64,000 nucleotides of DNA, taken from assembly GCA_013400115.1 (NCBI GenBank), contig VXBP01004622.1, forward strand, positions 1,040,314 through 1,104,313, in the 5' to 3' direction. The notes beneath the pieces were generated by a model that made no database searches, had not been told where the DNA came from, and worked only from the letters and a program-made list of their open reading frames with translations. Both the position numbers and the translations under genes were made by a program. Source of the stretch: Rhinopomastus cyanomelas. Taxonomy: Eukaryota; Chordata; Aves; Bucerotiformes; Rhinopomastidae. The number at the start of each line of letters is the position of its first letter. Position 1 is the first letter of the stretch. Positions 22,401 through 36,500 of this stretch are shown in pieces.

Positions 22401-25400
22401 TACATCTGAGTTCGCTTCTAGGCACTGACATCTAAAAGCTCCTTGAGTGTCTTTCTGTCAATTAGGAAGCCCTTGTTAGTCCAAGCTCAGCAAATGGGAG
22501 GCCACACGTGCTTTATTTTATGGCTGGCCGTTATTTCTTCAGATGAATTTTCCATGTGGCACCTTGCTAAGGACAGCATCCTTGTATCACACAGCAAAAT
22601 TAGGTGATTAACTCCCAAATATCAAACCGTGCTACTCTCCAGACACAGACATAAAGGCTTCTGGGGACAAGGGTGTGGTTTCACTTAATTTGAATTACCA
22701 GACACCTACCTTGCCCACAAGCTCCATCTGCTTTTGGAAAGAACTTCAGAAATTGAAGGAAATTCTTGTGCCTCTCTGCTATAATCATATTCCAAGCAGA
22801 GAGCTGGGCTGTGTCCCTACCACAGCTCTGCTGTTTAGCTCCTATGGGACTACTGCTTTAGAAGTAATTTTATAATCCTCAAATAATGGCTTGCAGCTTT
22901 GACAATCCCATTTTATTTTTGTTTGATTTTTTTCAACCAACCTTGCAAACAGTTTACCGGAAAAAGAAAATCCAACAAAACACGCCCATCCTTTTTTTAC
23001 TAAAATGTTCAGCACCTCCATTCCATCTGCTGCTGGGCCGAAAGAATGGGAAATGCAGCAGCTGAGAGCACCCCAGCCCCACATCTGAGCCAAAGAAATC
23101 GCTAATGCTCCAGCAAAGAGCTCAATGCTCCCAGGCAAAGTCCTTTCTCTTGAAAATCTGCCTCTGACTCTTTTAAGCAAACTGCTTCCAAAGGACTCCT
23201 GAACCCATGAGCAACAGCCATCTCCTTGCATCTTGCAGCTTCCAGTCTTCCCAGCTGAGGGAGAGCAGTGCTGCTCTAAGATCACACTCATGTTCAGAAG
23301 GTTGGGGTCAGAAAACGGAAAACAGGGCCACTACCAAAAGAAAGGATAATTCTAGCAATATTAGAAATATCTTTTGTGAAGTAAGCAGCTTTACAAGCAG
23401 GGTGTCTTGCATCTCTAGCACAGCAGCTACGTCACAGTCACACACTTTGTGCTGCCCAAACATGAGCACATACCACGCTTCTTATCAAAGCCAACACTCA
23501 TTTGATATTAACCCAGATATCCTCTCTGTTCACCCCTTTGTGCCTGCTGCTGCAAGTAGGTGGTTTCTGTCTGTCCTTTCAGAGAACTGCTCCTCACAGA
23601 CAGAAGAGCCTCTGAACAGTGTCCGCCAGTACTACCTTCCCTAAACAGCCAAGGTCTCCGTGAATTCCCAACTTTTGCCTTTAGCATTGCCCATGCTGCT
23701 TCCCCAGCAGATGCTTCTTGCAACTTACCTTGTGTCAGAGAGGAACAGTCAGACAAAGGAACCCACACCTGTGTGTGGCAGGATTTACATTATACTTACA
23801 GCCACTGTCACATATAGCTTTTATTTTCAGATGAAAAATGAAGCAGATACTTTAAGACACCCTTACCAGCAAAATTTCCCAGCCTAGTAGACACCTCAGC
23901 AAATTTTGTGGTAAATATGAATACTGAACAGATACACCAGACATTATTTACCCAGAGATCTACTTTTCTGTTAAACAGGAACTGCTATAGAAGCTTTTAC
24001 AAAGCAGCTAAAACACTGATGTTTGAAGAAGCTGCAGCTACCAGTTACAACACATCTATAATGCCAAATCTGGAATAATTCCTTCCTCTGATGAGAGAAA
24101 ATGACCCCTCAGTTAAATGATGCACCAATATTGGCTGGCATCCTACTCAATGGTAAGCCATTCTTTATATCCCTTACATGGGTTCTTCTGAAACCAACCA
24201 CCATTTCTACCAGTGCTGCCCATTTTTGCACAGCCAGGATTACGGTCCTTTTACTATGGACTACCTCAGCCTCTGACAGTGATGCAAGTGCCCCACTGTG
24301 CTTAAAATGTGTTGCTTGTAGTTCCATAGTCGAAGGTAATAATCAAGGCAGCAAAACAAATCAGGAGAAAGGCATTATGGGGTGAGCAGGAGTCTGAATA
24401 ACCCATACAAATATCCCACAAACCAGGAAAGAACTATTAGGTCTGGTAACTAAGTGAATTGAAACAGCTGGAATAGACAGGAGGAAAATACTACTATGAC
24501 AATACAGTCCTCATTCCTGTGCAAGCATAAGGATTGTCCACCAGGCCACAAAAGGATCACGGGGATGGAATACAAACGAGATCCATTAGGAAAACAATGG
24601 GATGAGCTCCACAAAGCTACCTAACGGTGAATACTTTTGTTGAGAAGTAATTATTTCATGTTTACTGTAAGGTGAAGCTGTGCATATGAGCAATTACCCC
24701 AATGAATTGGTGAGTTCCAAGTTCACACTCCCGCTAATCCTGTGGCAACCAATTCATCTAGTCTCACTCCCCGTGTGGGTCTCACCGCTGGAGCTATTTT
24801 TACCCTGAAAACGAGATTAATTTCTCTGCCTCACCTTGGCACTACTGGCATGGTTTTTCAGTGCATTTGATGAAGGTTTTAAAACACCTCTGCTTTTAAA
24901 ACTGCTGACGGTTAAATTTTCATTAGCATGACAACAAACACAAACAGGCCTTCAGGATTCCTACCCTAATGAGAGCATCTGCCCTAGGATGAGGGGAAAA
25001 AACAGCTGTGCCCATCTTCTGCTGAGAACTCCCAATTGCAGCTGTTTCTCTGCAGGTTTTACAGAAAGAACCCTGGCCCCTAGAAAGAACTGGATTTAGC
25101 TGATGACTCCGTAATTCTGTCCCAACCAGCTTTTCTTCCTTTTGTCCCATCTATTTCCAATGGAGTCTCCAAGAAGCACCTATCATGTTGACTTTGCACC
25201 ATGTCATGAAAAATATATCCCACAGCAGCTGTGGACGCTGTCCAGTCTTGCCTCAGGTATCCTGACTGACTGGTCAGGTTTATACTGGAGTCACTGGGAG
25301 GAAGGAGAGGATATCAACACAGAGTCAAGTGAGAATTCCAGCACATTGATAAGACATGCTGCAGTGTTAGTCTTTATTGTGATGCTGGCTGGAATTGAAA

Positions 25401-27470
25401 GAAAAGTGCTGAAACTGGAAGTCCTTCTCAAGGAAAAGAACTATCTACAAAAACTCCTACTGGACAGGGCCCCTTTAAGGAAAAAACCTTCTATTTGGAA
25501 GTAAGAAAGTATTAAAAAAAAACAATTGAGCTGATATGGACTTTTAAGCATTAATAGAAGGTCTGATGCAGACAACTACACTTAAACAATTATTAAAGCA
25601 AACACTATTTGTAGGAATTAAAGCTATCATGTGAAGTTCTGTGCCTTTTATAAAAGCAACAGCACAATTATTAAAGGCCACTTCCAACCCCCCATCAAAA
25701 GCCACAAGTCACTGTTCATTAAAAATGCTCATTAGCTCAGCTTCCCTCTGGCGAGGGGCTACACTGCTTGTGCATATCCAGTGTGGAGAGAAAGGCACCA
25801 ATTAATCTTACACACATCTGCAGCAGGGCTGAGTGAGGTCTGCACAAGCAGCTTCATTTGCCGTCTAAATCAGAGCGAACTGGAACGGCTGAGCGTTACC
25901 CACTGCCAGCCAGTGCCTGCCAGCTACTGTATGGCCTAAATTCTTCTCAACGCAGTACCTAGAGCTCTTCTCTAAGAAGGATACAGCCACACTTTCAGCA
26001 TGGGGACAGGCAGCTCTCAGACAGCATCAGGCACCACCAGGTTAAGGAACTTCCCACGTACTAGCATAGTGCCTTGCAAAGAATTAGCCAATACCTCACT
26101 TACACACAGCTACCTGCACAGGAACCTCAAGAATTTGCTTCTAGAACTGAGCAGAGGAATTTCACGTAATACAAGGACCTTGGCATGTTCTTGCTACCAC
26201 AACCTGCCTCTTGCATGGGAGAGCAAAGCTCCAACTGGAAATGAAAAGAAAGAGGAGAGGAAAGCCCAGTTTCACACCATCTGAGGAAGTAATTTTGTGA
26301 GCAAAGAAGTTTTACTACTGCCAAAAGAGTTGTTACAATTACCAAGCCTGTGGAGTTGGTGTAACTGCTGTGTGGGAACACACATTTGGATGTGACTAGT
26401 ATCTTTCACTTGTGGTAGAACCAGGACTTGGAGGATGTTAACCTTAACTGTAAAATTATCTTACCTATCTTCGGTATCATTACAAGCTTTAATATCTTAA
26501 CAATTCTGTTGCTGCCAGACTGCAAATGACTCTGTTTTAAAGAGTAACGAGTCCATCAGCAAGTTGAGGGTATGGAGATCTCCCAGTGTATGTTTTAAAT
26601 ATAAGAGACAGCCCTAAGAACCAAGTGCACAGACCTTGTGTAGAAACCTCACTACTGCTGAAGCTTCAGCTGAACAGTGAATGCACAACTTCAGCAACAA
26701 AGAGGAGACAGAGTAAGATTTTAAACACATCTCTAGTCAGTAAAACTTATGTTCCCCACAAGTTGTTCTTAAAATACAAGTAAAACTACCAAAAAAAACC
26801 AAAAAACTGAAGTTATCAAAAAAGAATTGTCAGAGTACTCTGCAGACACGTCTTCAGAAGCACCAGACATCAGAAAGAAGATGGAAACTTTGAACTTCAG
26901 TAATTTGGACTAGTTCACGGCTGTTTGTGGTATATGCCCCAGGTACGCAGAACAACAGAGCTGCTGACCTCAAAAGGTTTGTGTTAGCCTGATCCAACTT
27001 TGATTGGTGTCTACAAGTAATTAAACAAATGGAAATGAAAGAGAGTCAGGAAAAATTGTGTTAAGAATCAAGTCAGTTGGCACACTTCTAGTACCAAGTG
27101 TTTGCAGCAAAGAGGCAGGAACCTCACGGAAACCTCACTTGCATTTCACCTTGCTGTAGTTAAAATTAACCTTTACAAAGCCAGGAAAGGGGGAGAACTT
27201 GCTGCACACACGTGAACCTCCACAGCGATTTCTCAGAGCCGTTATTGATGGATGCCTTGAAGGCAAAACAAAAGAATGACTCTAACATTAAATAAGTATT
27301 TTCCACTGTATCCTAAATGTTTATGCGACAGCTGTACCAGAGCCAGATTTAACAATTAACCACATCCTGCAGACAAAACATCACTCACATTTCTGAAGTC
27401 CAGTGTTCATCTGCGTGTAAGAAAGAAGCTGAAAGGAGAGGTCACCTGGTCCTGGCAGACAGGCCAGCAT
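19438..27470 (-). CDS. FAM222B: FAM222B (C17orf63-type) protein
   Basis: Two coding exons were joined: 27470-27389 (ATG to donor T|GTGAGT) and 21014-19438 (acceptor CCACAG|GGGACA, stop TAG). The join recreates TGG (W28) and gives 552 residues. The start MLACLPGPGD, the core YPTPAELDAYAKKVANNPLT with NSVKVPQRKHIRRTVNG (residues about 37-76), the block PPNVTVSTSTIPLSMAA and the C-terminus SRNLHIQHPGYR match the FAM222B family as I remember it. Length agrees with human (562). The protein is rich in Pro, Gln and His with a tandem-repeat segment. No enzymatic motif, signal peptide or membrane segment is visible, and the molecular function of the family is poorly known. The first coding exon starts at about 27,516 (acceptor TTGTTGCAG), leaving 46 nt of 5' UTR in it. 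The non-coding first exon lies far upstream near 53.8 kb. The in-frame ATG at 21,117 is intronic and not the start. Confidence 0.95.
20461..20640 (-). repeat. FAM222B: Five tandem 36-bp coding repeats in FAM222B
   Basis: Units begin at 20,461, 20,497, 20,533, 20,569 and 20,605, exactly 36 bp apart. Each encodes 12 residues of the pattern x-I/M/L-x-x-x-Q-x-L-x-H-P-Q, for example GIPQPQALPHPQ. The reading frame is kept across all units. Confidence 0.9.
21494..22373 (+). mobile_element. Solo LTR of an avian endogenous retrovirus
   Basis: The stretch opens with TGTGGTGGGTTGACCCTGGC and closes near CAGACA. Inside are the phrases I associate with an abundant avian solo-LTR family: ACGGGCAAAACAGACTC, TTCATCACACACTGTCTCTG, repeated 'ctccagc..cacgggctgcagtcc' units and TTCTGGCAGCTTCTC near the right end. 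No internal gag, pol or env sequence adjoins it, so this is a lone LTR left by recombination. It sits in the intron between the two FAM222B coding exons. I could not define a clean target-site duplication; exact family and orientation need a repeat-library match. Confidence 0.8.
22374..27388 (-). other. FAM222B: FAM222B intron between the two coding exons
   Basis: About 5 kb of unique-looking AT-balanced DNA without recognised gene, RNA or repeat. The intron proper runs 21,015-27,388 and includes the solo LTR at its left. Confidence 0.7.
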
Positions 27471-27516
27471 GGCAGACAGGCACTAACACAACATGGGGCA
27501 TTCACTCCTCTGCACA
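27389..27516 (-). other. FAM222B: FAM222B exon carrying the start codon
   Basis: Acceptor TTGTTGCAG ends at 27,517 and donor GTGAGT begins at 27,388, read on the minus strand. The exon holds 46 nt of 5' UTR then 27 codons plus one base encoding MLACLPGPGDLSFQLLSYTQ and MNTGLQK. The second ATG (M21) is a weaker alternative start. Confidence 0.92.
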
Positions 27517-30500
27517 CTGCAACAACAGAGAGACAATTCAAAGTTATAATACAAGGAGGAACAGAGGGAAGAAAGCGGCAAAGAGCCAGCCCTGGGACAA
27601 GGCCTGACCAAGCAAAGACACACAACCGCTGCTCTGGCCCTTAATGCACCTCTGAAAGGCAACAGAAATGCTTCAAGAAGTGGGTCACCTGCAGGGTTAA
27701 AACTTAACCAGCCATCTCGCTCTCCTTTGCTGCTTGATACACAGAGGATAGTCCACAAGTGTGTCCTCAGATTTCAAAGGTGGCTGGTATGAACCGTAAA
27801 GAAACCACCATCACTCATTTTACTACATATTGAAAGGCGCTGGCTATCTACCAGGCATGGCCGAAGCAAGTCCTCTGGAGAAATCCCGTCAGCTGCTCTT
27901 TCACGTTTAATAAAAAGGCACGGCATGCATAAATTGAAGGCAAAGTATGCAGCATTCTGCCTCGTGGCAAGATGAAGCTGCATGCTACAGCTTGTAATTT
28001 CTGTGGTCCATTAGGCTGAAAGACGAATGGCTACAACTTCCTTCGCCTCAGACAAGACTTGCTAACCTGCGCCACTCTGGGTTAGACAAACAGCAAGAAG
28101 TGCCTTCCATACAAAGGAGCTGCCTGCCACTGGCCTCTGCTGTAGAGCAAATCAAACCTCAAAACCAATGCACGGAGCACAAAAGCTTTTTAAACACTGC
28201 ACAGCTACCCTCAAACTCCCCACACTGGCAGCGTTTCCAGCAACACAGCTAACTCATGCTCAAAGTCTCTCCAACATTATTGGGATGATGCAGAAAAAAA
28301 CATGAGTTGGAACAAGGTGTCTAGAGGCCACCTGCTTCAAGCCCCTGCTTCAATTCCACCCCCTGCCACAGTGACCGGGGCTAGCCAGAGTCAGCCATGA
28401 GCATGTCAGAAAGCTCTGGGAAAAGAAGACGAATCAGTCAACTTCTCCTCACTGCCCAGATCTCAGCAGTCCTATCAGTTTGCCTGAACACCTAAGGAGC
28501 AGCTAGAAAAGCCCTGGGGTTTGAAATAGGACCCCTAAAACACGGAAAGAGTTGGAGGCTTCAAAAGTTATAGGCTGATTTAATTTCAGTCACTGTTTCA
28601 CAAACCCCAATTAAAACAGCTAGGGAGGCATTCAAAAGATTGAAAGAGGTGAAGCAGAAAGCTAGAGACTGGCACAAGAAACCACAGCTGCAGAAACCAT
28701 GCCAAGGCCACTTCTGAACGAGTCACATGGCTGAGGACAGCATGAGCAATGTGAATGAAACTTTTGGATGGCACCTGAGGTGGCAGCACTGCATCCTGGA
28801 TAGCTCCGCTGCCTTCATGCTCCAGAAAGCTCCCAAAGCCAATTTCTCTGCAAGGATGTTTTAAAAGACTTTAATTTGAAACCTAACCTGAGACGACCAT
28901 CACAAGTCAGACTGCCCAAGGAATATCTGCACCAACAGAGCAAACAGTGTCAACTTACAGGTTTCCCATAGCACAGCAATTACTTGCCGTGTAGAATTCA
29001 TCAGCTCCATGTTTGTCCCCATCTCATCCCAACACGCAAAGGCTGATTAAACCAGTGGCCAAGAAATCTCATACAAGTATTAATTTAGGAAAACTTCTGC
29101 ACCCTCACTGTGTAAGCACTCTCAAAAGCTGAGTGTTGCTGAGAGAGCTTGTTGGAGCAACTGTGACTAACAAAAATCGTTTGGGGCATTGAATGTCAGC
29201 TTGACAATCCCATGCTACTGCCTGGTCACCCTACCCTCACCGAGGAACAGTGAGGCAAGGCTGTGAGAAATATACAAAACCTCTCCAAGCTGCAGGGCTG
29301 AGAGCACAACCACTGACATCTCCCTAAGAGATGGTAATGATCTGCATGACCAGAGCTCCAAGATCTGTAGTTGTAAAACCTTGTAAAATAAATCTAAACC
29401 CAGAGTTTCTCCTCACCCTTGGTAGGAGGTGGAGTTCTTGGAGTCTTTCAGATGGTGTTCAGAAATGATGACTGAAGACCTGTCATATCCACAACTTAAA
29501 GGAATTGCTTTAGGAATTGAAAAGTTGCTCAGTCTTTACAGATGAGATAAATTCCTGACTCTTAGCATGCAACTCTGCAAACAGCCTGTGGGCAGCAGTT
29601 TCTTGCCCTGAATTATACCCAGCAAGACCTAAAAGACAAAACAAGAATCCAGCTCCTTTTAATCAGGAGACAAAATCACTGAGAGTTGCCAGAGCTTTAC
29701 CTGAGTAAGCAACAGAAACACTCACAGTCAGCAAGAAAAAACAGTAACTGTATTTGCCTTTTTTCCTCATTTCATCAACTTCAGAACACTGGCAAAAACA
29801 AGACCTATTTCTCAGTGAAAAGCAAACAAACAGATTTAAGAACCTTCACTGCAGTCAGAAAACCATCAGGTCACACCATTTCCACATTCGCCTGCACATC
29901 TACCTTCTACACCAGTGACATCTGATGCCAGTCCAGAACCACTTCCCACTCCTGCACAGCCAGATTTGCTCAGGGTCAAAAACATTACTGATGGTTTGTG
30001 TGCAGCCCCAAAAGAGAAGAAATCACTCTGCGGCTCACAGAGCTCTTTGACTGAGCAAGCAGCGAGTGATAGCAAGATACACAGAGCATTTGCTCACCTG
30101 CTCTGCCACGAGCACCCACTGCAGTCCCAAGACTGTGACTGTGAGTAAGCTCATGTTGAAGTCCCACTGAGAGGCTCAGCCCAGGCACACAGCAATAAAC
30201 AGGATAATGGCACATTAGGAGAGAACGTGCGATTAAGAGCGGTCACAGCATTCAACTCAGACTAGGCAGGCTTCTGCGATAAGACAGCAGTTTTTCCTTG
30301 AAGGTCAAACTGTGTATTTACAGAAGCTTTAGTTCCGATATGCAGAGTAACATTTTAGAGAGGGCTATAAAGGCAAGTTGTTCCCGCAAGCAGATAATCA
30401 TTTTAGGCAACGCCAAAGGCTCATAGCAGACTGGGGTGGCAATAATAATTTTAAGGGAAACACTGGACTTACAAAAATCATTTTAAGTAGAAGCATAAAA

Positions 30501-33500
30501 TGGTTCTTTTAGTCCGATTTGCAATAACCAAATTGATGCCATCTAGGTCACTGCTGAGCATTAGAAAGTATTTCAGACTTAATGCAGAAGTGCTGACCGT
30601 AACTCCATCGCTGAATTCTGGACTATAATTAAAATCCTGCTCTGATTTTTGTCAGGAAATCAATAGTTTTTCAATGTCGAGATGAAAACAGATGCATTTG
30701 AAATATCTTTACAAACAAATCCGTTCATTTTACTGGTTTGAAATTAATTAACCTTTCTTCCTTTTGAGACACTGACTGCTGCTTCCTGACCTGGCTCTTC
30801 TTCACCACAAGCAGACAACTCCAACACACCACCCAGCTAACACAAAGTGAAATCCTCATGAGGACTGTACTTAGGACTGCCAGAGCAGGAACCACTGTCC
30901 TATCTCCATTGTCATGCCTGATCTCAGGTTGGCAGCACAGGGTCCTGACACAAAGGCAGTCCAGCATGTTGTCCCCTCTTGCGCTCAGTTTTATTGCTTC
31001 TAATTAGTCCAGAGGAGAGGATAAACTGAACTTGACACATACATGCTTCTCACCACCAGGTTTGGCTCCATGGAGGCAACCTGGGTGGGCACCAGCACCT
31101 GCAAAGCTCCCCATGAGGCTGCTGCCCCAGCCCCTCTGAGAATGGGCAGTGGGGAACTGGAAGGTACACAGGGTACACAGCTGAGGGTTTTCTGCTGTAT
31201 ACCATCAAAACCACTGTCATCTAAACCTGTCAGCTTTAAACCGGAGAGCAAGCTCACCAGTAGGCTTTGGAATCAACAGCAGAAGGCAGCTGTAAACCCC
31301 TTACCCTTAACATTTTTAAATGGTTCTACATACTGCCAAAGCCAGCACAGAGAGCTCTGTCTTGAAAATATATATAAAAAGATAAAGTACATTCCTAGAA
31401 GAAAACAATCTTTAGATTGGAATAAATAAATGAATACCCCTCTTTGAAGTGATTTTAATCTACTCTGGCTGCAGGATATTAATCTTAACAGCACACATAC
31501 TGCAGGGTGCTCTATGAAACAGCAGGTTTAGACACATGAATAGATTTTTATTTTCCTGCTAGGATTTATTAATAATTAAATCAAAGCATGTTAAGCTTAA
31601 GAGGGATTTGCAGTGCTTGGGATTCGGGAGTAACTGTCACATCCCCACAATGACTGTTATGTTCAGCCTTACCTGCACCTATCAGGGGGTATGCTCCAGG
31701 AAGCGCAGTGTCCCCTGCACTGATTTGCAGAGTAAGTCCTATCCCCAATAAGGCTTATGGGGTGGCACAGAAGAACTCACCTCCTGTAGAGCTAAGAACT
31801 AGTTCCAGTAAAATTTATGATATTGCCTTTCTGGACTAAAAGGATATATAATCTTCTGGCTGAGTCACAGATTAGTATTGCCTCTGCCAGACCCAGTGCT
31901 CCTCAGGCCAGGGGGTATTTTTACAAGCTGGAGTAAAACCCGAGTGCAAAGCAACTTGGTACCACTAGGAAGTTTCTAATACTCTAACCCAGCTTTATCA
32001 TTACAGAAACAGCCCACATGCACACAGTTATTGCCAAGTTTTTAAATATACCAATCTCAAGCTCCCAAGAGGCCTTCCAGGGTAAGCACACAAAGGAAAC
32101 CCTCCCCACAAACCATCCCCGTCACTGAAATCTGGGAAACTGCACTGGTTTAGACCAGGCTGGGGAAGTCTAAAGTTAGGTTCCTGAAAGTAAACAGGCA
32201 TGTCTGACATTCCACGAAATTCCACGATTAACTGCCGGCTTGTTCACAAAGCCTGGGGCCAGGAGGAAGCAGGAGCATCCACCCACACACAAAAGAAAAG
32301 CTCCAAACTATTCCAAGTTTCCAGCACCCTGGGGTCCTGTGAGCGTGCGAGGGTTGTTAAAGCCCTTGCGGCTGGCTGATCCACTTCGCTTCTCCTCCTT
32401 GTTCACCAGGGAACCCCATGAGGTTCCATAACCGCCAGCAGGATTTACTGCAAGCCCCAAGCACACGCGGCACCTTCCAAGTTCAGCATATATGAATGCT
32501 GCAAACAAAACCCAAAACTAACTGGGGTTGTGAAGTTTCTTTGGTACAAATGTCTGTAAGAGCTTGGCAGGAAACATAATTGAATCGGGGCCAATTTTCA
32601 TGCTCCAAGGGAAACTCAGTGTCTCATTTACCCCCCGGCAGGCGGCTCAAGACCAAATGAGTCTCACTCCTTCTTCCTCTCCCAAAGTAACTTAAAATCT
32701 AGGGGCTTTAAAAATTTGTTTGGGTCAGCTGCAGACACTAAACCCCCCACCACCAACTCAGCATTCAATATGATTCCTTCCAGGCAGCCATACTTTGCTT
32801 GACAGTGTCTAGACTGATCCCGCAGGCTTCCTGCCTTTTTCTCCAGCCCTAAAAACTCCCCTTTATTCTTGGGCACTTACCAGAATGGCTCTTTCCCAGG
32901 ACTGCTGAAGAGCCAGAGATAAATCTTACCGTTTCCTGGAACAAAATTACCAAACTAGCACTGTATTCATCGCCGGCTGGTATCACATCCTCTTAATGTT
33001 TTATAAATGGAAAACTGGAAAATAATGTGCAGAGAGGTAGTCTTTTGAAACAGCTATAAATCACAATAGCCTCGAGTGTACTTGGGGATAAATAAATAGG
33101 AATAGTGAACAATAGAAAGTCGCCTTTTGTAACAAGCGGAGAGCAGCGTCAGCATCTGCTAGCACAGGACCTTTTGGCTTTCTGCGTTCAGGTGGACCTT
33201 TTGTAGAGCCCCGCCAACGGTTTCGATCAAAATCAATTTTTGCTTCTTGCGGTTTAATTAACTATGATTTTGCTTGTAAACCATTTCACCTCTTAGGCTG
33301 ACCCCCATTTATAATGGTACTCAAGCAACAAAATTAAATAGTTTGGAGGGGAAGGCAGAGTGAATTTAAATGTATGTGGGGTACCCACTGCAGCACAGCT
33401 CGGCTCCTCTCCCTCAGCCACGATGGCAACGCTCAACAAGGAAGAAAATGAAGAAGCTATGGGGCAGCAGCACTTAAATATAATATTGTTCATAACACAC

Positions 33501-36500
33501 TCCTCATGCCCAAGGGTTGCCACTAAAGGCTTCTAGGTGAGCAATTTAGAACAGGATGTAGCGCAGTAAAAAAAAAACCAAAACGCCAAGACAGTGGCTC
33601 TGGGCTCCAGGTAGTGCCACATGTGACACCTGCACCATGCAATTCACTCTTGGATAAAGTAGCAGCAAACTCAAGGTTATGATCTTAAGAGTTTAAAAAG
33701 CCTTTTTTTAGGTCAGTCCCAAGAGGTTCTTTTAAAACACAGTACTACGCATCTGCCGCAGAGTCGAACAGTCGGCTTTAATTGTAAGATGGATTTTTAC
33801 ATAGCTTCTGACCTTTCATCTAATTGAGGCCTAAAGAAGAGAAAAAAAAAAGAGGAAAAGCTATACGTCACTACAGTTATTAAAATCCATCAAGCTCAGG
33901 CTTTAGCCTTGGGATAACCACAGCCAAAAAATTGACTTGCAAGTAATTATCACTGCTATCTGCAATAAAAGTTAATTGGACATAATTGAACTAAAACCCT
34001 AATCTGAATGAAGCTGTTGCTGGCAAGAAGCCTGCTCCTCCCTGCACTCTGCAAAGGAAACTGCTCACAGTAAAATGGACAAACACGAGGCTGCTCTTAC
34101 AGTCTGCCCAGTGCAAATCACAGCGCGATTCTGCAAACAGCTCGTTAGCCAGGCCAAGATAAAGCCATTAAGAGGGCCTGTCCACACTAAACACACCCTT
34201 CAACACTACCCAAACCCGGCCAAGGAGTAGAGCTTCAAAAAGAAGTTTCAATTTTACTGACCTCTTAATTACACAGACTGAAACATAAGGGTCACGTCAT
34301 GAGATGCCGGTTTCATCAGCCCCCGAAATGCTGTAAATACCAGTGCAAATAACGTAACTTTTAGAGCACTAAAGACACCAACTCAAAAGGTTTTCAGCGC
34401 CGGTAATTTACCACCTTCATGCAGTTCAATAGCCTCTCCTGTTGCAGGACCAGTTTCTTTCATCTCCGCTGTGGAGCAGACAATTAGCTGCTTTTTGTGC
34501 TCAGCCCATGCAGGTGGCTGGGGGAAGGGAGCATTAAACTCAATTCCTGCTGATTCGTCCATTTATATTTTGCATTTTTGTTAACTAACAGACCAGAAAG
34601 CGATCGTCATCCCCCTGCTACTTTAGAACTTCCTTCCAATTTTAATTATTAACACTCTGCCCTTCACCAAAGCATATCAAAGCACTTAACAAACATTACT
34701 GAAGCCACATAACTGCTCTGAAACAGGCAAAAATTGCACACAACTCCTTTTACAGTGGCTTAAGGATTTTTCGACCAGATTTATGTTAGAAGACTGGTCT
34801 GCTATGGGGCCTGTCTACAACAGAAGAGATCGAAGGAAGTATCTGGCTCACCACAGGATCCTGACGTAATTTTGGATGAAGCACTTAATCACCCGAAGCC
34901 GTGGTTGCTTCTTGTTAAAAGGACAGTAGTGGGTGACAGTTTTCTACCACTGAAGAAGACCGTGACGATAAATGAAACTGCGGAGCGTTCAATACTACCT
35001 TGACTTCTCACGTCAGGCTTACAAGGTCATGGTCCGGGTAGTCTCCTGGGGAGAACTAGAAGTAGCCCACCCTTCCCTCTCCTGAATGTCATTTGCTCAT
35101 CGTTACTTGCTCTGCCTTTTCATGGCTCAGAACAGAACTTCTTAGCTGAAGAAAGCTGCATCGGAGAACCAGTGACATCAATTCCCTTTCATGACCCAAA
35201 TCAGTGGCTTATTTTACTTTGCTCAAAGCTCTCACCTCTTTTTAAGCTTATTTTTAGATTTAACTCCATATTCTGCAACGTGGCAGGAGCTGACAGACAA
35301 CACAGGCGTAAGTAGGTCTTACCAGGTGTTGCAGACACCTTCTAAGGCAAAGGAAAGATGTAGAAAAGACAAGTTGGGACAATTGTAGGGCCTGGCCAAA
35401 GCTTCAAAAGGAGTATTTCTGGCTTTGCTTGAAACACACATACTAGCGGTCAGCTATGAGACCGATGAGATACTGGTTTTACCATGGGAACATACGTAAG
35501 AGACAGGAAAATGGACCTGCCTGAAGTCAAAAGCCATTTGAATAACTTTGTATCTGCCTCCTCTGAATTTTCACTACACTGAAGCACTCTGACCTTTAAT
35601 TAATTTTCTTTCTCCTTTTATATGGTAACTTCTAAGTTTTTAATACTATATTGGCGGGGAAAAGGGAAGAAGAAACAGTCTGGGCTGCATCATAGTTATG
35701 TTTCACAAAACCTAAACCCACACGGTCATTTTGGAGAGGGAGCAAAGGATGCCACACGTGAGAAGGGCAGAGGCCACCTATCCCAGCATTGTCAGCAAAA
35801 CCAAATCTTGCCTAGGGTATCAGGATTATATTTGCGTTTTCAAAATGCAAAACAGACTCCCTACCCTCACTGTAATAGCCGCAGAAGATATTGTTTTCTT
35901 TAACAAGATACCAAGCGGTGCAAACAAACATTCCTTCCTCCAAAGCATTCCCTGTCCTCGGGGCAGATTAAACCCACTTTCTTCCTACGTGCTTGAGCAG
36001 CAACTCTAATATCACTGGAGCCATTATAAAATATGGAACAGACTTACAGATATGAGTGGGCTTGTTTTCATGCGAACATGACAGTATTAAGGTTAGCTGA
36101 GATTACATCCATGCAAAGCAAACCCTGATCAGCCCACTGACTATCCAACTACAGGATGCTAACACATACCCCAACAGAGGCACCAACAGACATTCCCCAT
36201 CCTCACACGCAACTTCCTTCTGCCTTTGAGTGATAAGAAGCCAAAAAGCACACTGACCCCTTTCCCACAGTGGCAAGTCTGCAGATATAACCTCAAAATC
36301 ATCAGCTAGAGCACCCACGATGTTGGTGTTACATGCAGCTTTACTATATTCAATGTCTGGGAGACGCATGAGGATATAATTCTGGGGTTTACTTGACCAC
36401 AAAGGACAGGCTGTGAGCTTCCTCATGCCACGCTCAGACAGAATTCCTCCCTCTTGACCTTCTTGCTTTCCCAGATGTGAAAATGAAGGTCTCCTTAAGC

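Noticed and set aside
22842..23291. 149-codon minus-strand open frame in the FAM222B intron
   Set aside because: No recognisable domain, no splice-supported continuation and no similarity to FAM222B.
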